A stretch of 16,500 nucleotides of DNA. Source: an uncultured Prevotellaceae bacterium. GTDB lineage: Bacteria; Bacteroidota; Bacteroidia; Bacteroidales; Bacteroidaceae. A model generated the notes under the pieces. It did no database searches and had not been told where the DNA came from. It saw nothing but the letters and a program-made list of their open reading frames with translations. Below, in pieces: positions 5,722 through 13,150 of this stretch; position 1 is the stretch's first letter, and each line of letters starts with the position of its first letter. The position numbers were made by a program, and so were the translations under genes. The stretch is from assembly GCA_937893145.1 (NCBI GenBank), contig CALBJW010000006.1, forward strand, positions 1-16,500. The letters are read 5' to 3'.

Positions 5722-8700
5722 TCAAATTCCCCTCACCCTCTGGTCGTACAGTTCATTGAAGAACATACTCTTGAACATGGTGTTTGCCCTGTCTTCCGAG
5801 AGCTTGTTGTAGAGGTCAATCTTTGAGTTGAGGAAGTCGAGAAGTTCGTCATCCACCCTCTCGAAGAACATCTTCCTCACATCGTCGCGCGCATTATCAT
5901 TGTTGAAGAAACTCATCAGAGTGCTGTCGTCAATGATGTTCTTGCGCATACGGTCCAGCTCCACCTTGTCCTCTTCAGTCAGGTCGAGTCCATAAGTTTC
6001 GTTAAGCATCTTGATGATATTGCTCAGCAGTTCCATCTCCTCCGCAGGCTTACCCGAATCCTTACCCGCAGTCTGTCCCTTCATAGGAGTATCACCCTCG
6101 CTGAGCTTAGCCTTGTGCATACCCATATACTTGACCTTGTAGCTATCAAGTTCCGCTTCATCAAGCACTTCATACGGGATGTTAGCTTTCTGATATGGGA
6201 ATTTCTTATACAAGGCATTGCAGAACGGAGCAAGCTGGGCAAGTTCCTTATCCTTGAATGACATTATCTGCGAAAGGAAATTATACAGGTTTGCCAATCT
6301 GCGACAACGCTTGCGGAAGATGATCTGACTGTCTTCATCCAAAGTCTTGAGCGCACAGTCACATACCTTGTCAAGCACAAGGTTCACTTTCTCCTTGTCT
6401 GTATCATCAACAAAGAAGTACTTAGCAAACTCGTGTACATCATCCTTCTCAAACACATCAAAGTGGTACAATTCAGACTGTAACTCATACAGAGCATTAG
6501 GATCGGTCTGGTCCTCCTCGTTCATGAAGTTATGACCGTAGTACTTCTGGAAATCCTGCTCTACCTTCTCAGCATCGTTCACAAAGTCGAGCACCATAGT
6601 CGATGACTTACCCTTGCGAGTGCGGTTGAGTCGGCTCAGAGTCTGCACCGTACTTGTATCACCCAGTTTCTTATCCACAAACATAGTGTGGAGATTAGGT
6701 TCATCAAAACCAGTCTGATACTTCATCGCAACGATGAGTATTCGGTATTTAGGCATCTTCAGTGCTTTTGGGATTGACACCTTGCCTCCGAGCTGGTTCA
6801 TCGATTCCTCTGTGTATTCCATGTTGGTCTCCGAGTCCTTCACCGTACCAGAGAAAGCCACAAGTGCCTTGTATGGAAGATGCATTTCCTGCATTATCTC
6901 ATCAAACTTCAACTTGTATCTTACAGCATGCAGACGACTGCGAGTCACGAGCATAGCACGCGCCTCTCCATTTATCTCATGTGCAGTGTTGCTCACGAAG
7001 TGTTCAATCATGATACGGCTCTTCTTCTCGATAGCAGAGTCCTGAAGATCCACATAGCTTGAGAGCAGACGGACAGCCTTCTTCTTGTCATACTCACTAT
7101 CCACCACACCACTTGCTGTCACCAACCTGTAGTAGCGCTTGAATGTCATATAGTTCTGGAGCACATCAAGAATAAAACCCTCATCTATAGCCTGCTTCAT
7201 GGAATAGACATCGAAAGGTTCCAAAGTGCCTCCCACATTCTCACAGAAGAGTTCGAGCGTTTTAGGTTTTGTAGTGGCAGTAAATGCGAAGTAGCTGACA
7301 TTCTTCTTCACACCCGTCTTCTGCATATCCTCCTCGATACACTTGTTGAGGTAGTCCTCAGGAGTGAGGTCGGCGTATGGATTATCTGCAAACGACTCAT
7401 TGTCAGCTATAGGCTTATCGAATGCCTCAGCCTCCTTCAGCGAGAGAGCCTTACGCATCTGACGCGCCATGTCACCGCTCTGACTCGAGTGAGCCTCGTC
7501 GATAATCACAGCGTAGGTGCGATTAGCATCCTGACTGACAGCGCTTGCGATAACCGGGAACTTCTGTATGTTGGTCACCACAATCTTCTTCCTTGCATTG
7601 ATAGCATCCTTCAAGTCCTGTGCACTATGCTTGTCAGTGATATAAGCCACCTCACCTTCAGTCATCTGGAACTGACGGATATTGTTAGCAATCTGGCTGT
7701 TGAGAGCAAGTCGGTCAGTCACCACAAACACAGAGTCGAACAATGGTTTCGAATCAGTGAAGTTACGGAAGAAGTTGCTCAATCTGAATGCAAGCCATGT
7801 TATGGTGTTGCTCTTGCCCGAACCCGCACTATGCTCAATGAGGTAACGGTGTCCCACACCGTCAGTTCGCTGAGCCCCAAGAAGTCGCTCTACAGCTCTG
7901 CGCTGATGGTAACGAGGGAAGATGAGTGCTTCGCTCTTCTTCGTCTCGAACGCACCAGTCTTAGGATTGTAATCCTCTTCTTCGTTCTGTTGCACAAGCA
8001 GATAGTTCTCCAGCAAGTTCATGAGCGAATCCTTGCGGAGCACATCCTTCCAGAGATACTCCGTGCGTACCTCCTCCGTAGTGTCTTCCACACCCTCAGG
8101 CGGTATGTTGTTGTAGTATTTGTTGAATGGGAAGAAGCGAGTCTTCGCTCCGTCCAAACGGGTAGTCATATACACCTGCTCTGTACCACAGGCAAAGTGT
8201 ACGAGTATGCGCTTAAACTCAAGAGCCTTCTCGCCCTTGATAGGTCGCGACTGCATATACTGCTTGATGGCATTCTCGTGAGTCTGCCCCGTGAGTGCGT
8301 TCTTCAGTTCGATAGTAGCCACAGGCAGACCGTTCACAAAGATAGCGAGGTCTATAGCGAGGTCCTTATCCTTCTCCTTTGTGGAATACTTGAACTGCTC
8401 CATCACGGCGAGTCGGTTCTGGTGATACGCACGCTCGTGCTCTGCATTCCTATTGCTCACAGGCTTGAAGAAAGCAAGTCGGAAATGTGCTCCCTGCACA
8501 TCGAAAGTGCCAGTCTTGGGCTTCAGCACATCGAGCGTACCATAGCGTGATATCTCCTTGTCGAGTAGCGAGAACAGGGCCTTCTCTGCTTCCATCTCAC
8601 CACCAGCATTATCCAAGAGCGTTTTCCACTCTTCCTCCTGCGTATCCTTGAGGAAAGCAATCATCTCACTTCTCACCACACACATCTCACGGTCATACTC

Positions 8701-8844
8701 TGTATTTTTCAGCGTATGATACTCAAACATATCATTATCCTCCGAATCCACAAGAGCCTCACCTGCAAAGGTGAGGACACGCTGTGAAGTGAGATAGTTC
8801 ACTATATTCCGTTCCAAGTCAAGTTCTTTAGGTAGTCCTGACAT
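5722..8844 (-). CDS. hsdR: type I restriction endonuclease, R subunit
   Basis: Motor and nuclease subunit of a type I restriction-modification complex. With HsdM and HsdS it translocates DNA from unmethylated target sites and cuts at a distance. The nuclease core is near the N-terminus: D165 in DLAIDLAIF, then E179-L-K181, the PD-(D/E)xK pattern. The superfamily 2 helicase motifs follow in order: Walker A HSAGSGKS (338-345), DEAH (449-452), FTATT (521-525), a motif V region YQTGFDEP (709-716) and motif VI QTLSRLNRTRKG (734-745). The C-terminal third is helical and probably contacts HsdM/HsdS. At 1040 residues it is full length and undamaged, and all catalytic residues I can check are present. 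It starts 17 bp after the hsdS stop and is the last gene of the hsdMSR operon. Confidence 0.97.
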   Translation of the reverse strand: MSGLPKELDLERNIVNYLTSQRVLTFAGEALVDSEDNDMFEYHTLKNTEYDREMCVVRSEMIAFLKDTQEEEWKTLLDNAGGEMEAEKALFSLLDKEISRYGTLDVLKPKTGTFDVQGAHFRLAFFKPVSNRNAEHERAYHQNRLAVMEQFKYSTKEKDKDLAIDLAIFVNGLPVATIELKNALTGQTHENAIKQYMQSRPIKGEKALEFKRILVHFACGTEQVYMTTRLDGAKTRFFPFNKYYNNIPPEGVEDTTEEVRTEYLWKDVLRKDSLMNLLENYLLVQQNEEEDYNPKTGAFETKKSEALIFPRYHQRRAVERLLGAQRTDGVGHRYLIEHSAGSGKSNTITWLAFRLSNFFRNFTDSKPLFDSVFVVTDRLALNSQIANNIRQFQMTEGEVAYITDKHSAQDLKDAINARKKIVVTNIQKFPVIASAVSQDANRTYAVIIDEAHSSQSGDMARQMRKALSLKEAEAFDKPIADNESFADNPYADLTPEDYLNKCIEEDMQKTGVKKNVSYFAFTATTKPKTLELFCENVGGTLEPFDVYSMKQAIDEGFILDVLQNYMTFKRYYRLVTASGVVDSEYDKKKAVRLLSSYVDLQDSAIEKKSRIMIEHFVSNTAHEINGEARAMLVTRSRLHAVRYKLKFDEIMQEMHLPYKALVAFSGTVKDSETNMEYTEESMNQLGGKVSIPKALKMPKYRILIVAMKYQTGFDEPNLHTMFVDKKLGDTSTVQTLSRLNRTRKGKSSTMVLDFVNDAEKVEQDFQKYYGHNFMNEEDQTDPNALYELQSELYHFDVFEKDDVHEFAKYFFVDDTDKEKVNLVLDKVCDCALKTLDEDSQIIFRKRCRRLANLYNFLSQIMSFKDKELAQLAPFCNALYKKFPYQKANIPYEVLDEAELDSYKVKYMGMHKAKLSEGDTPMKGQTAGKDSGKPAEEMELLSNIIKMLNETYGLDLTEEDKVELDRMRKNIIDDSTLMSFFNNDNARDDVRKMFFERVDDELLDFLNSKIDLYNKLSEDRANTMFKSMFFNELYDQRVRGI

Positions 8845-8861
8845 ATATTATATTGTTTTTA

Positions 8862-10202
8862 TTATTTTTGTTTCCATCCTCTCAAGTCCACCTTTCCTGT
8901 CACAGCCTCGCTGATGAGCGAACGCTTGTAGTCCTCAAGTTGGGACTTCTGGAGTTCGAGGGCTTGGATTGAGGAATCAATCTTGGAGGTCTTGGAGTCG
9001 AGGTAGGAAGCGATTTGCTGTTGTTCGGAGAGAGGAGGAGTTGGTAGGCTCATATTATTTAGACTAAGTAAAGACAATGCCGGCTGGGCAGTTTCTTGTA
9101 CTATTCCAACATAAGCACCTCTATGTTTTATCAATTGCAGTAGATAAATAAAAACACTATTAAGCATTTTTGTATTATCAAGAGTAATTTTCAAAGAATT
9201 ACCAGAAACAACACTTGGTTTGTCTAATATTGGCAATTCCCCTGCCATACCATAATTTGCACCAATTTTTGCTATTATGATATCGTTTGCTCGACATTCA
9301 CTTCTCCTAATTGTTTCGAAATGCTCTTGAGTTATTGTTTTGAATTTCTTGTATATGAATTTACCAGTAGTAATAGTACCACTTTCTATTACATAAACAT
9401 CGCCATTTTCCACAAAATGCTCAGACTTTAGATTCGAACCGAATGGACCATCAACAAAAGCATTTTGTGCTTGAGATTTTAGGTATTTGATTTTTTTCAT
9501 TTCCCATCCCTCGGGAATCTCTCCAATCCACTCAACACCACTATCCTTCATCTTAGCATTAGGGTTGAGACCTTTGGTCACAGCCTCGCTGATGACGCTC
9601 TGACGATAAGATTTCAAATCCTCAATCTGCTCCACAATCTTTGCAAGAGAAGAATCTATCTGACCTACTTTGTAGTCGAGGTAGGAAGATATTTGCTGTT
9701 GCTCGGAAAGAGGAGGAAGAGGGACTCGGATAGAAAAGAAGTCAGGAGTATATAATCTCAAACGACTTTCTATTAGTCCACGAGAATTCCTTCTAAACTC
9801 TAATTTACACTGAGAAGAGCGGAAAAGATAATTGTAGAAATTGGAATTCAAGTTTTCAGATGGCACATACACACAATAAGCAGGGCTTACTATACCATCA
9901 CACGGAGCAGTTCCAAGACATCCTTTCCATGCAAGCATTATGTTAGATACGATATCTCCTCGCTTGCATTTTTTGTAACCTACTAGCGAATTTGCTCGAG
10001 TTAAAAACTCTCCTTCTTTCATAACCTCCCTACGAGGCAAGACGCCCCAATATTCTGATATAGAGAGAAGTTCTTCTTTTCCAGTTTCTGTCACTTCCCC
10101 TCTTTCGGAGAATATGGATTTGACAGGAACAACTTTCCACTCAGAAGGAATCTCTCCAATCCACTCAACACCCGAGTTCTTATATGTTTCGTATCTCTTC
10201 AT
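8862..10202 (-). CDS. hsdS: type I restriction-modification specificity subunit
   Basis: DNA-recognition subunit that chooses the bipartite target for both methylation and restriction. Two target-recognition domains are visible. TRD1 starts at SGVEWIGEIPSEW (residues 10-22) and ends in PPLSEQQQISSYL (163-175). TRD2 starts at SGVEWIGEIPEGW (221-233) and ends in PPLSEQQQIASYL (389-401). Each is followed by a coiled-coil conserved region (DSSLAKIVEQIEDLKSYRQSVISEAV and a similar copy at the C-terminus, written here only as landmarks) that spaces the two half-sites. At 446 residues it is normal and intact. The TRDs, especially TRD2 (about 9050-9480), look more A/T-rich than the conserved regions, as expected for exchanged domains. 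It lies 3 bp after hsdM. The target sequence cannot be read from the protein. Confidence 0.96.
   Translation of the reverse strand: MKRYETYKNSGVEWIGEIPSEWKVVPVKSIFSERGEVTETGKEELLSISEYWGVLPRREVMKEGEFLTRANSLVGYKKCKRGDIVSNIMLAWKGCLGTAPCDGIVSPAYCVYVPSENLNSNFYNYLFRSSQCKLEFRRNSRGLIESRLRLYTPDFFSIRVPLPPLSEQQQISSYLDYKVGQIDSSLAKIVEQIEDLKSYRQSVISEAVTKGLNPNAKMKDSGVEWIGEIPEGWEMKKIKYLKSQAQNAFVDGPFGSNLKSEHFVENGDVYVIESGTITTGKFIYKKFKTITQEHFETIRRSECRANDIIIAKIGANYGMAGELPILDKPSVVSGNSLKITLDNTKMLNSVFIYLLQLIKHRGAYVGIVQETAQPALSLLSLNNMSLPTPPLSEQQQIASYLDSKTSKIDSSIQALELQKSQLEDYKRSLISEAVTGKVDLRGWKQK
9514..9539. repeat. 26-bp exact direct repeat at the start of each hsdS recognition half
   Basis: The same 26 bases (beginning GGAATCTCTCCAATCC on the plus strand) occur at 9514-9539 and 10147-10172, encoding the VEWIGEIP region at the start of both TRDs. 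A second set of near-identical stretches lies at the conserved-region ends: about 8995-9043 versus 9674-9722, and 8898-8914 versus 9577-9593. These direct repeats are natural crossover points for exchanging recognition domains. Confidence 0.9.
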
Positions 10203-10205
10203 CTA

Positions 10206-11957
10206 TTAGTCTTCAAAGATTGATGATATCATTGTTACTAACTCGTTCTGACGAGTCTGAATACGCTCTGCGATACTTGCAGACTCTTCCAACTTCTGAT
10301 ACTTGTAGAAGTACTGCTGGAAATTTATCTCATAACCCATGCGAGTCTTAGGAATGTCAATCCAAGCCTCGTGGTCGATATGAGGGCGCACCTCCTCCTC
10401 AAAATACTTGAGAGCATCAACGGTGAGAGGCACACGCTCCATAGAACGAAGACTCGTGTCGGGCTGCATCTTGCCCTTCTTCATCACGAGTTCGCCATTC
10501 TCGTCACGCTTTGGCTGCTCTACAGTCAGTTCGAGGTATCCGAAAGCTCTATTTTCAAACACCTTGCTGTACTCTCCATCCTCAAACGAGTTGTAAAGTT
10601 CAGCCACCTTGCGGATGTCCTCCTCACGAATTTCGTTGCGCTTATTGCCCAAGCTCTTCTTTGCAGGAGTGCAGAAGTCAACAGCATTGATAAGCTGCAC
10701 CTTACCCTTACGGCGTTCCTCCTTCTTGTTGGTAAATATCCAGATGTATGTACCGATACCTGCGTTGTAGAATATATCCTTTGGCAGAGCCACGATAGCC
10801 TCTACATAGTCATTTTCAAGCATCCACTTGCGGATATTGCTTTCGCCCGAACCTGCACCACCAGTGAAGAGAGGCGAACCACTCGTTACCACTCCCACAC
10901 GAGCCCCCGAGTCGTGCATCTTGCTCAACATGTGCTGCACAAAGAGCAACTGACCGTCCGATGTGCGAGGCAATCCCGCAAAGAAACGACCTTCAGGGTT
11001 CATGGACTCATTTTCCACAAATGCTTGGTCCTTCTTCCATGTCACACCGTATGGAGGGTTAGCCATGATGAAGTGGAAACGCTCAGTAGGGAACTGGTCG
11101 TTGGTAAGGGTATTGCCAAGCTTGATGTTGGCAGCATCAGCACCAGTAAGCATAGCCTCCGACTTAGCGATAGCATACGACTCGCCGTTGAGTTCCTGAC
11201 CGTAAGTCTTGATGGTAGGCTTCTCACCATTCTGGCAGAGTTCATCGAGGATGTATTTCTTGCCCACATTCACCATACCGCCCGTACCGCAGGTAGGGTC
11301 GTAGATGGAACGGATGATGCCCGAGCGGTTCAGGTCATCCTTCACAGGGTTGAACATGAGCGATGACATCAAGCGGATAGCATCGCGAGGGGTGAAGTGC
11401 TCACCGGCAGACCCATTGTCTTCTTCATTCGCGATACGGATAATCTCCTCGAAGATATATCCCATGTGAATATCATCACTATTCTCAGGCTTGAGCGACT
11501 CAATAGCAGAGATCTCCTGTATCATGTTGTATAGCAATCCTGCACGGATGATGCGAGCTGTGACCGCCTCAATCTGGAAGTTCATGAGAATCTCTCGCAC
11601 CTCCTGGTTGAAGCCATTGAGGTAGTTGCGGAAGTTGAGATCTATGTTGATAGGATCCTGAAGCAGTTCGCTGAACGAGAATTTCGAGGTGTTGTAGTAA
11701 GGCAGCATCTTACCATTTTGTGCCGTAGCCTTACGAAGCACGAGTTCGAGTTTGTCTGGAGGCAGAGCGTCCTTAAACTTAGCGTATGTTTCACGCACCT
11801 TCTCATTCACAGGTTCAAGACAGCAGTCTATGCGTCTCAGCACCACGAATGGGAGTATCACCTTTCCGAGTTCGTTGTGACGGAAAGTGAAGTGAAGCAC
11901 TACATCAAGGAGGTTCCACACGAAGCTTACATCAGGTCTCTTCTGTTCGTTTGTCAT
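10206..11957 (-). CDS. hsdM: type I restriction-modification DNA methyltransferase, M subunit
   Basis: N6-adenine methyltransferase that modifies the host copies of the HsdS target and forms the core of the restriction complex. The N-terminal domain (HsdM_N, about residues 10-150) is followed by GEHFTPR (185-191), the family's AdoMet-contacting segment. Motif I DPTCGTGGM (220-228) binds AdoMet and the catalytic motif IV is NPPYG (300-304). It is intact at 583 residues, somewhat longer than the common ~500-530, with extra residues in the C-terminal half (near VEQPKRDENGELVMKKGK). It is the first gene of hsdMSR. Its promoter carries the dyad shared with the ATPase gene, so the whole restriction operon is probably under the WYL regulator. 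The ATG at 11957 is about 44 bp below the -7 box. Confidence 0.97.
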   Translation of the reverse strand: MTNEQKRPDVSFVWNLLDVVLHFTFRHNELGKVILPFVVLRRIDCCLEPVNEKVRETYAKFKDALPPDKLELVLRKATAQNGKMLPYYNTSKFSFSELLQDPINIDLNFRNYLNGFNQEVREILMNFQIEAVTARIIRAGLLYNMIQEISAIESLKPENSDDIHMGYIFEEIIRIANEEDNGSAGEHFTPRDAIRLMSSLMFNPVKDDLNRSGIIRSIYDPTCGTGGMVNVGKKYILDELCQNGEKPTIKTYGQELNGESYAIAKSEAMLTGADAANIKLGNTLTNDQFPTERFHFIMANPPYGVTWKKDQAFVENESMNPEGRFFAGLPRTSDGQLLFVQHMLSKMHDSGARVGVVTSGSPLFTGGAGSGESNIRKWMLENDYVEAIVALPKDIFYNAGIGTYIWIFTNKKEERRKGKVQLINAVDFCTPAKKSLGNKRNEIREEDIRKVAELYNSFEDGEYSKVFENRAFGYLELTVEQPKRDENGELVMKKGKMQPDTSLRSMERVPLTVDALKYFEEEVRPHIDHEAWIDIPKTRMGYEINFQQYFYKYQKLEESASIAERIQTRQNELVTMISSIFED

Positions 11958-12000
11958 TGTATTGTGGTTTTCGTTGTTGTTGTTGTTTTCTTTGACGATG

Positions 12001-12039
12001 CAAAGTTAGGAATTAAGTGTGCGATGGACGCGCACAGTT
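12001..12039 (-). promoter_or_regulatory. hsdM promoter -7 box and candidate WYL operator
   Basis: On the minus strand the -7 box TAACTTTG (12008-12001) is preceded by 9 bp and then a perfect dyad TGTGCG-N7-CGCACA (12018-12036). No good -33 TTTG is present; its place is occupied by the dyad. The layout GCAAAGTTA-N9-TGTGCG-N7-CGCACAGTT is exactly repeated at 14921-14960. Transcription would start near 11994, giving a leader of about 37 nt. Confidence 0.75.
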
Positions 12040-12051
12040 TTCTTTTTTTGA

Positions 12052-12060
12052 GGGGGGGGG
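12052..12060. repeat. run of nine G (nine C on the coding strand)
   Basis: A G9 tract, preceded by T7 at 12043-12049, lies between the stop of the 360-residue gene and the hsdM operator. It is outside any reading frame. Such a tract is prone to slippage, and here it would only alter spacing upstream of the hsdM promoter. Confidence 0.8.
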
Positions 12061-12063
12061 AGA

Positions 12064-13146
12064 TTATCTTTTAGTTAATAACCTATTTCTAATGGATATT
12101 GTGCCTCCTGGAGTGATAACCCCATTTAATGCATGTTTGATGAGGGGGGCATTGGTAGGAGTTCCAAGTAACTCTTTTATTGCGTTTATAACTCTTGTCA
12201 TAGTAAATGCTGGCACGCTTGATTTGTCATTACTAATAATACCCTTTGAATAGGAATAATCAAAACCGAGTTTTTGGGCTGTAATAACCTGATTTCTACT
12301 GTTAAATGCTTTAAGTTTATGTGCAGCTTCTGTTATTGCATAATTGGTTATTACGAAACGATCGTGGGTATCTCGATAGTATGCGCAACCATGATTAATG
12401 CAAATAAGTTCTATGTCAAAATTGTATGGTCTTACAATTCTTTTTTTCATTGTTTGAACTTTAGAAACTATCTCTGGAAAATGATATCGTTTCGTTCTTC
12501 TACCTTTCTTTTCAAATATATTTTCATCAGAAAAAACAAGTGCAACATTTACTATATCGTTTTCAATTGCATTAGGGAGTACATTATCTAATATCTGTTG
12601 AATGTTATCTAAAGAATCTTGGAATTTTTCATCAGGCTCGCCGTTCTCCTTATTCCACTCACTTCCAAAAATATATCTGTCAATAATTAGAATTGAATTG
12701 GAATGAGTGTTTAACCCATCATAGAAGCAGTTCCAATTTTTAGTAGGCAGTTTGTCATCATCATCACTATCAATCTCCCACCCTTTTTCAACAACGAATG
12801 GTTTACCTTTATATTTAATAGAATAACAACAAACACCATATTTATCTCTTATGTTTTTGGCTTCTTCTGGCTTTATATCCAAAAGATATATAGGCATACC
12901 CAGATTAGTAGTCTTATCTGGTCTTGAGCCTTTTATATCGTTGAAAAAAGAATCGTAAACTTGGAACACTTTTCCTGAACGGTGAAAATTCAAAAGGGTT
13001 TTATTAGTCATATCCCACTTGCCATTCCCATTTTTTGATGAAATGTAAATGATTTCTTGTTGCATTAAAATTTGTTTCCAAACATTATTATCGCGAGCAT
13101 GCAAGATTTTAGTTAGATTCTCTTCAGTCGTAAAGAATGTTCTCAT
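12064..13146 (-). CDS. putative PLD-like effector partner of the ATPase
   Basis: A 360-residue soluble protein, second gene of a tightly linked pair with the ATPase (4 bp between them). I do not recognise a named family. The middle and C-terminal part resemble the phospholipase D-like fold: a strand ending in Asp-Arg-Tyr (SILIIDRYIFG, 151-161), a second strand VNVALVFSD (199-207), a third FDIELICINH (243-252), and then THDRFVITN (260-268). H261-x-R263-x4-N268 has exactly the HxKx4D spacing of the HKD motif, with Arg for Lys and Asn for Asp. MITD1-type PLD-like domains carry a comparable HDR segment. If correct it could be a nuclease, or a binding domain that has lost activity. The gene looks A/T-richer than hsdM and the WYL gene. 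The fold call is inference; an unrelated fold is possible. Confidence 0.6.
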   Translation of the reverse strand: MRTFFTTEENLTKILHARDNNVWKQILMQQEIIYISSKNGNGKWDMTNKTLLNFHRSGKVFQVYDSFFNDIKGSRPDKTTNLGMPIYLLDIKPEEAKNIRDKYGVCCYSIKYKGKPFVVEKGWEIDSDDDDKLPTKNWNCFYDGLNTHSNSILIIDRYIFGSEWNKENGEPDEKFQDSLDNIQQILDNVLPNAIENDIVNVALVFSDENIFEKKGRRTKRYHFPEIVSKVQTMKKRIVRPYNFDIELICINHGCAYYRDTHDRFVITNYAITEAAHKLKAFNSRNQVITAQKLGFDYSYSKGIISNDKSSVPAFTMTRVINAIKELLGTPTNAPLIKHALNGVITPGGTISIRNRLLTKR

Positions 13147-13150
13147 AATC

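Noticed and set aside
8862..10202. Phase-variable invertible hsdS locus
   Set aside because: Only one intact hsdS is present, the repeats are direct rather than inverted, and no recombinase gene lies in the window.
12052..12060. G9 tract as a coding phase-variation switch for the 360-residue protein
   Set aside because: The stop codon at 12064-12066 precedes the tract in the direction of translation, so slippage cannot change the frame.
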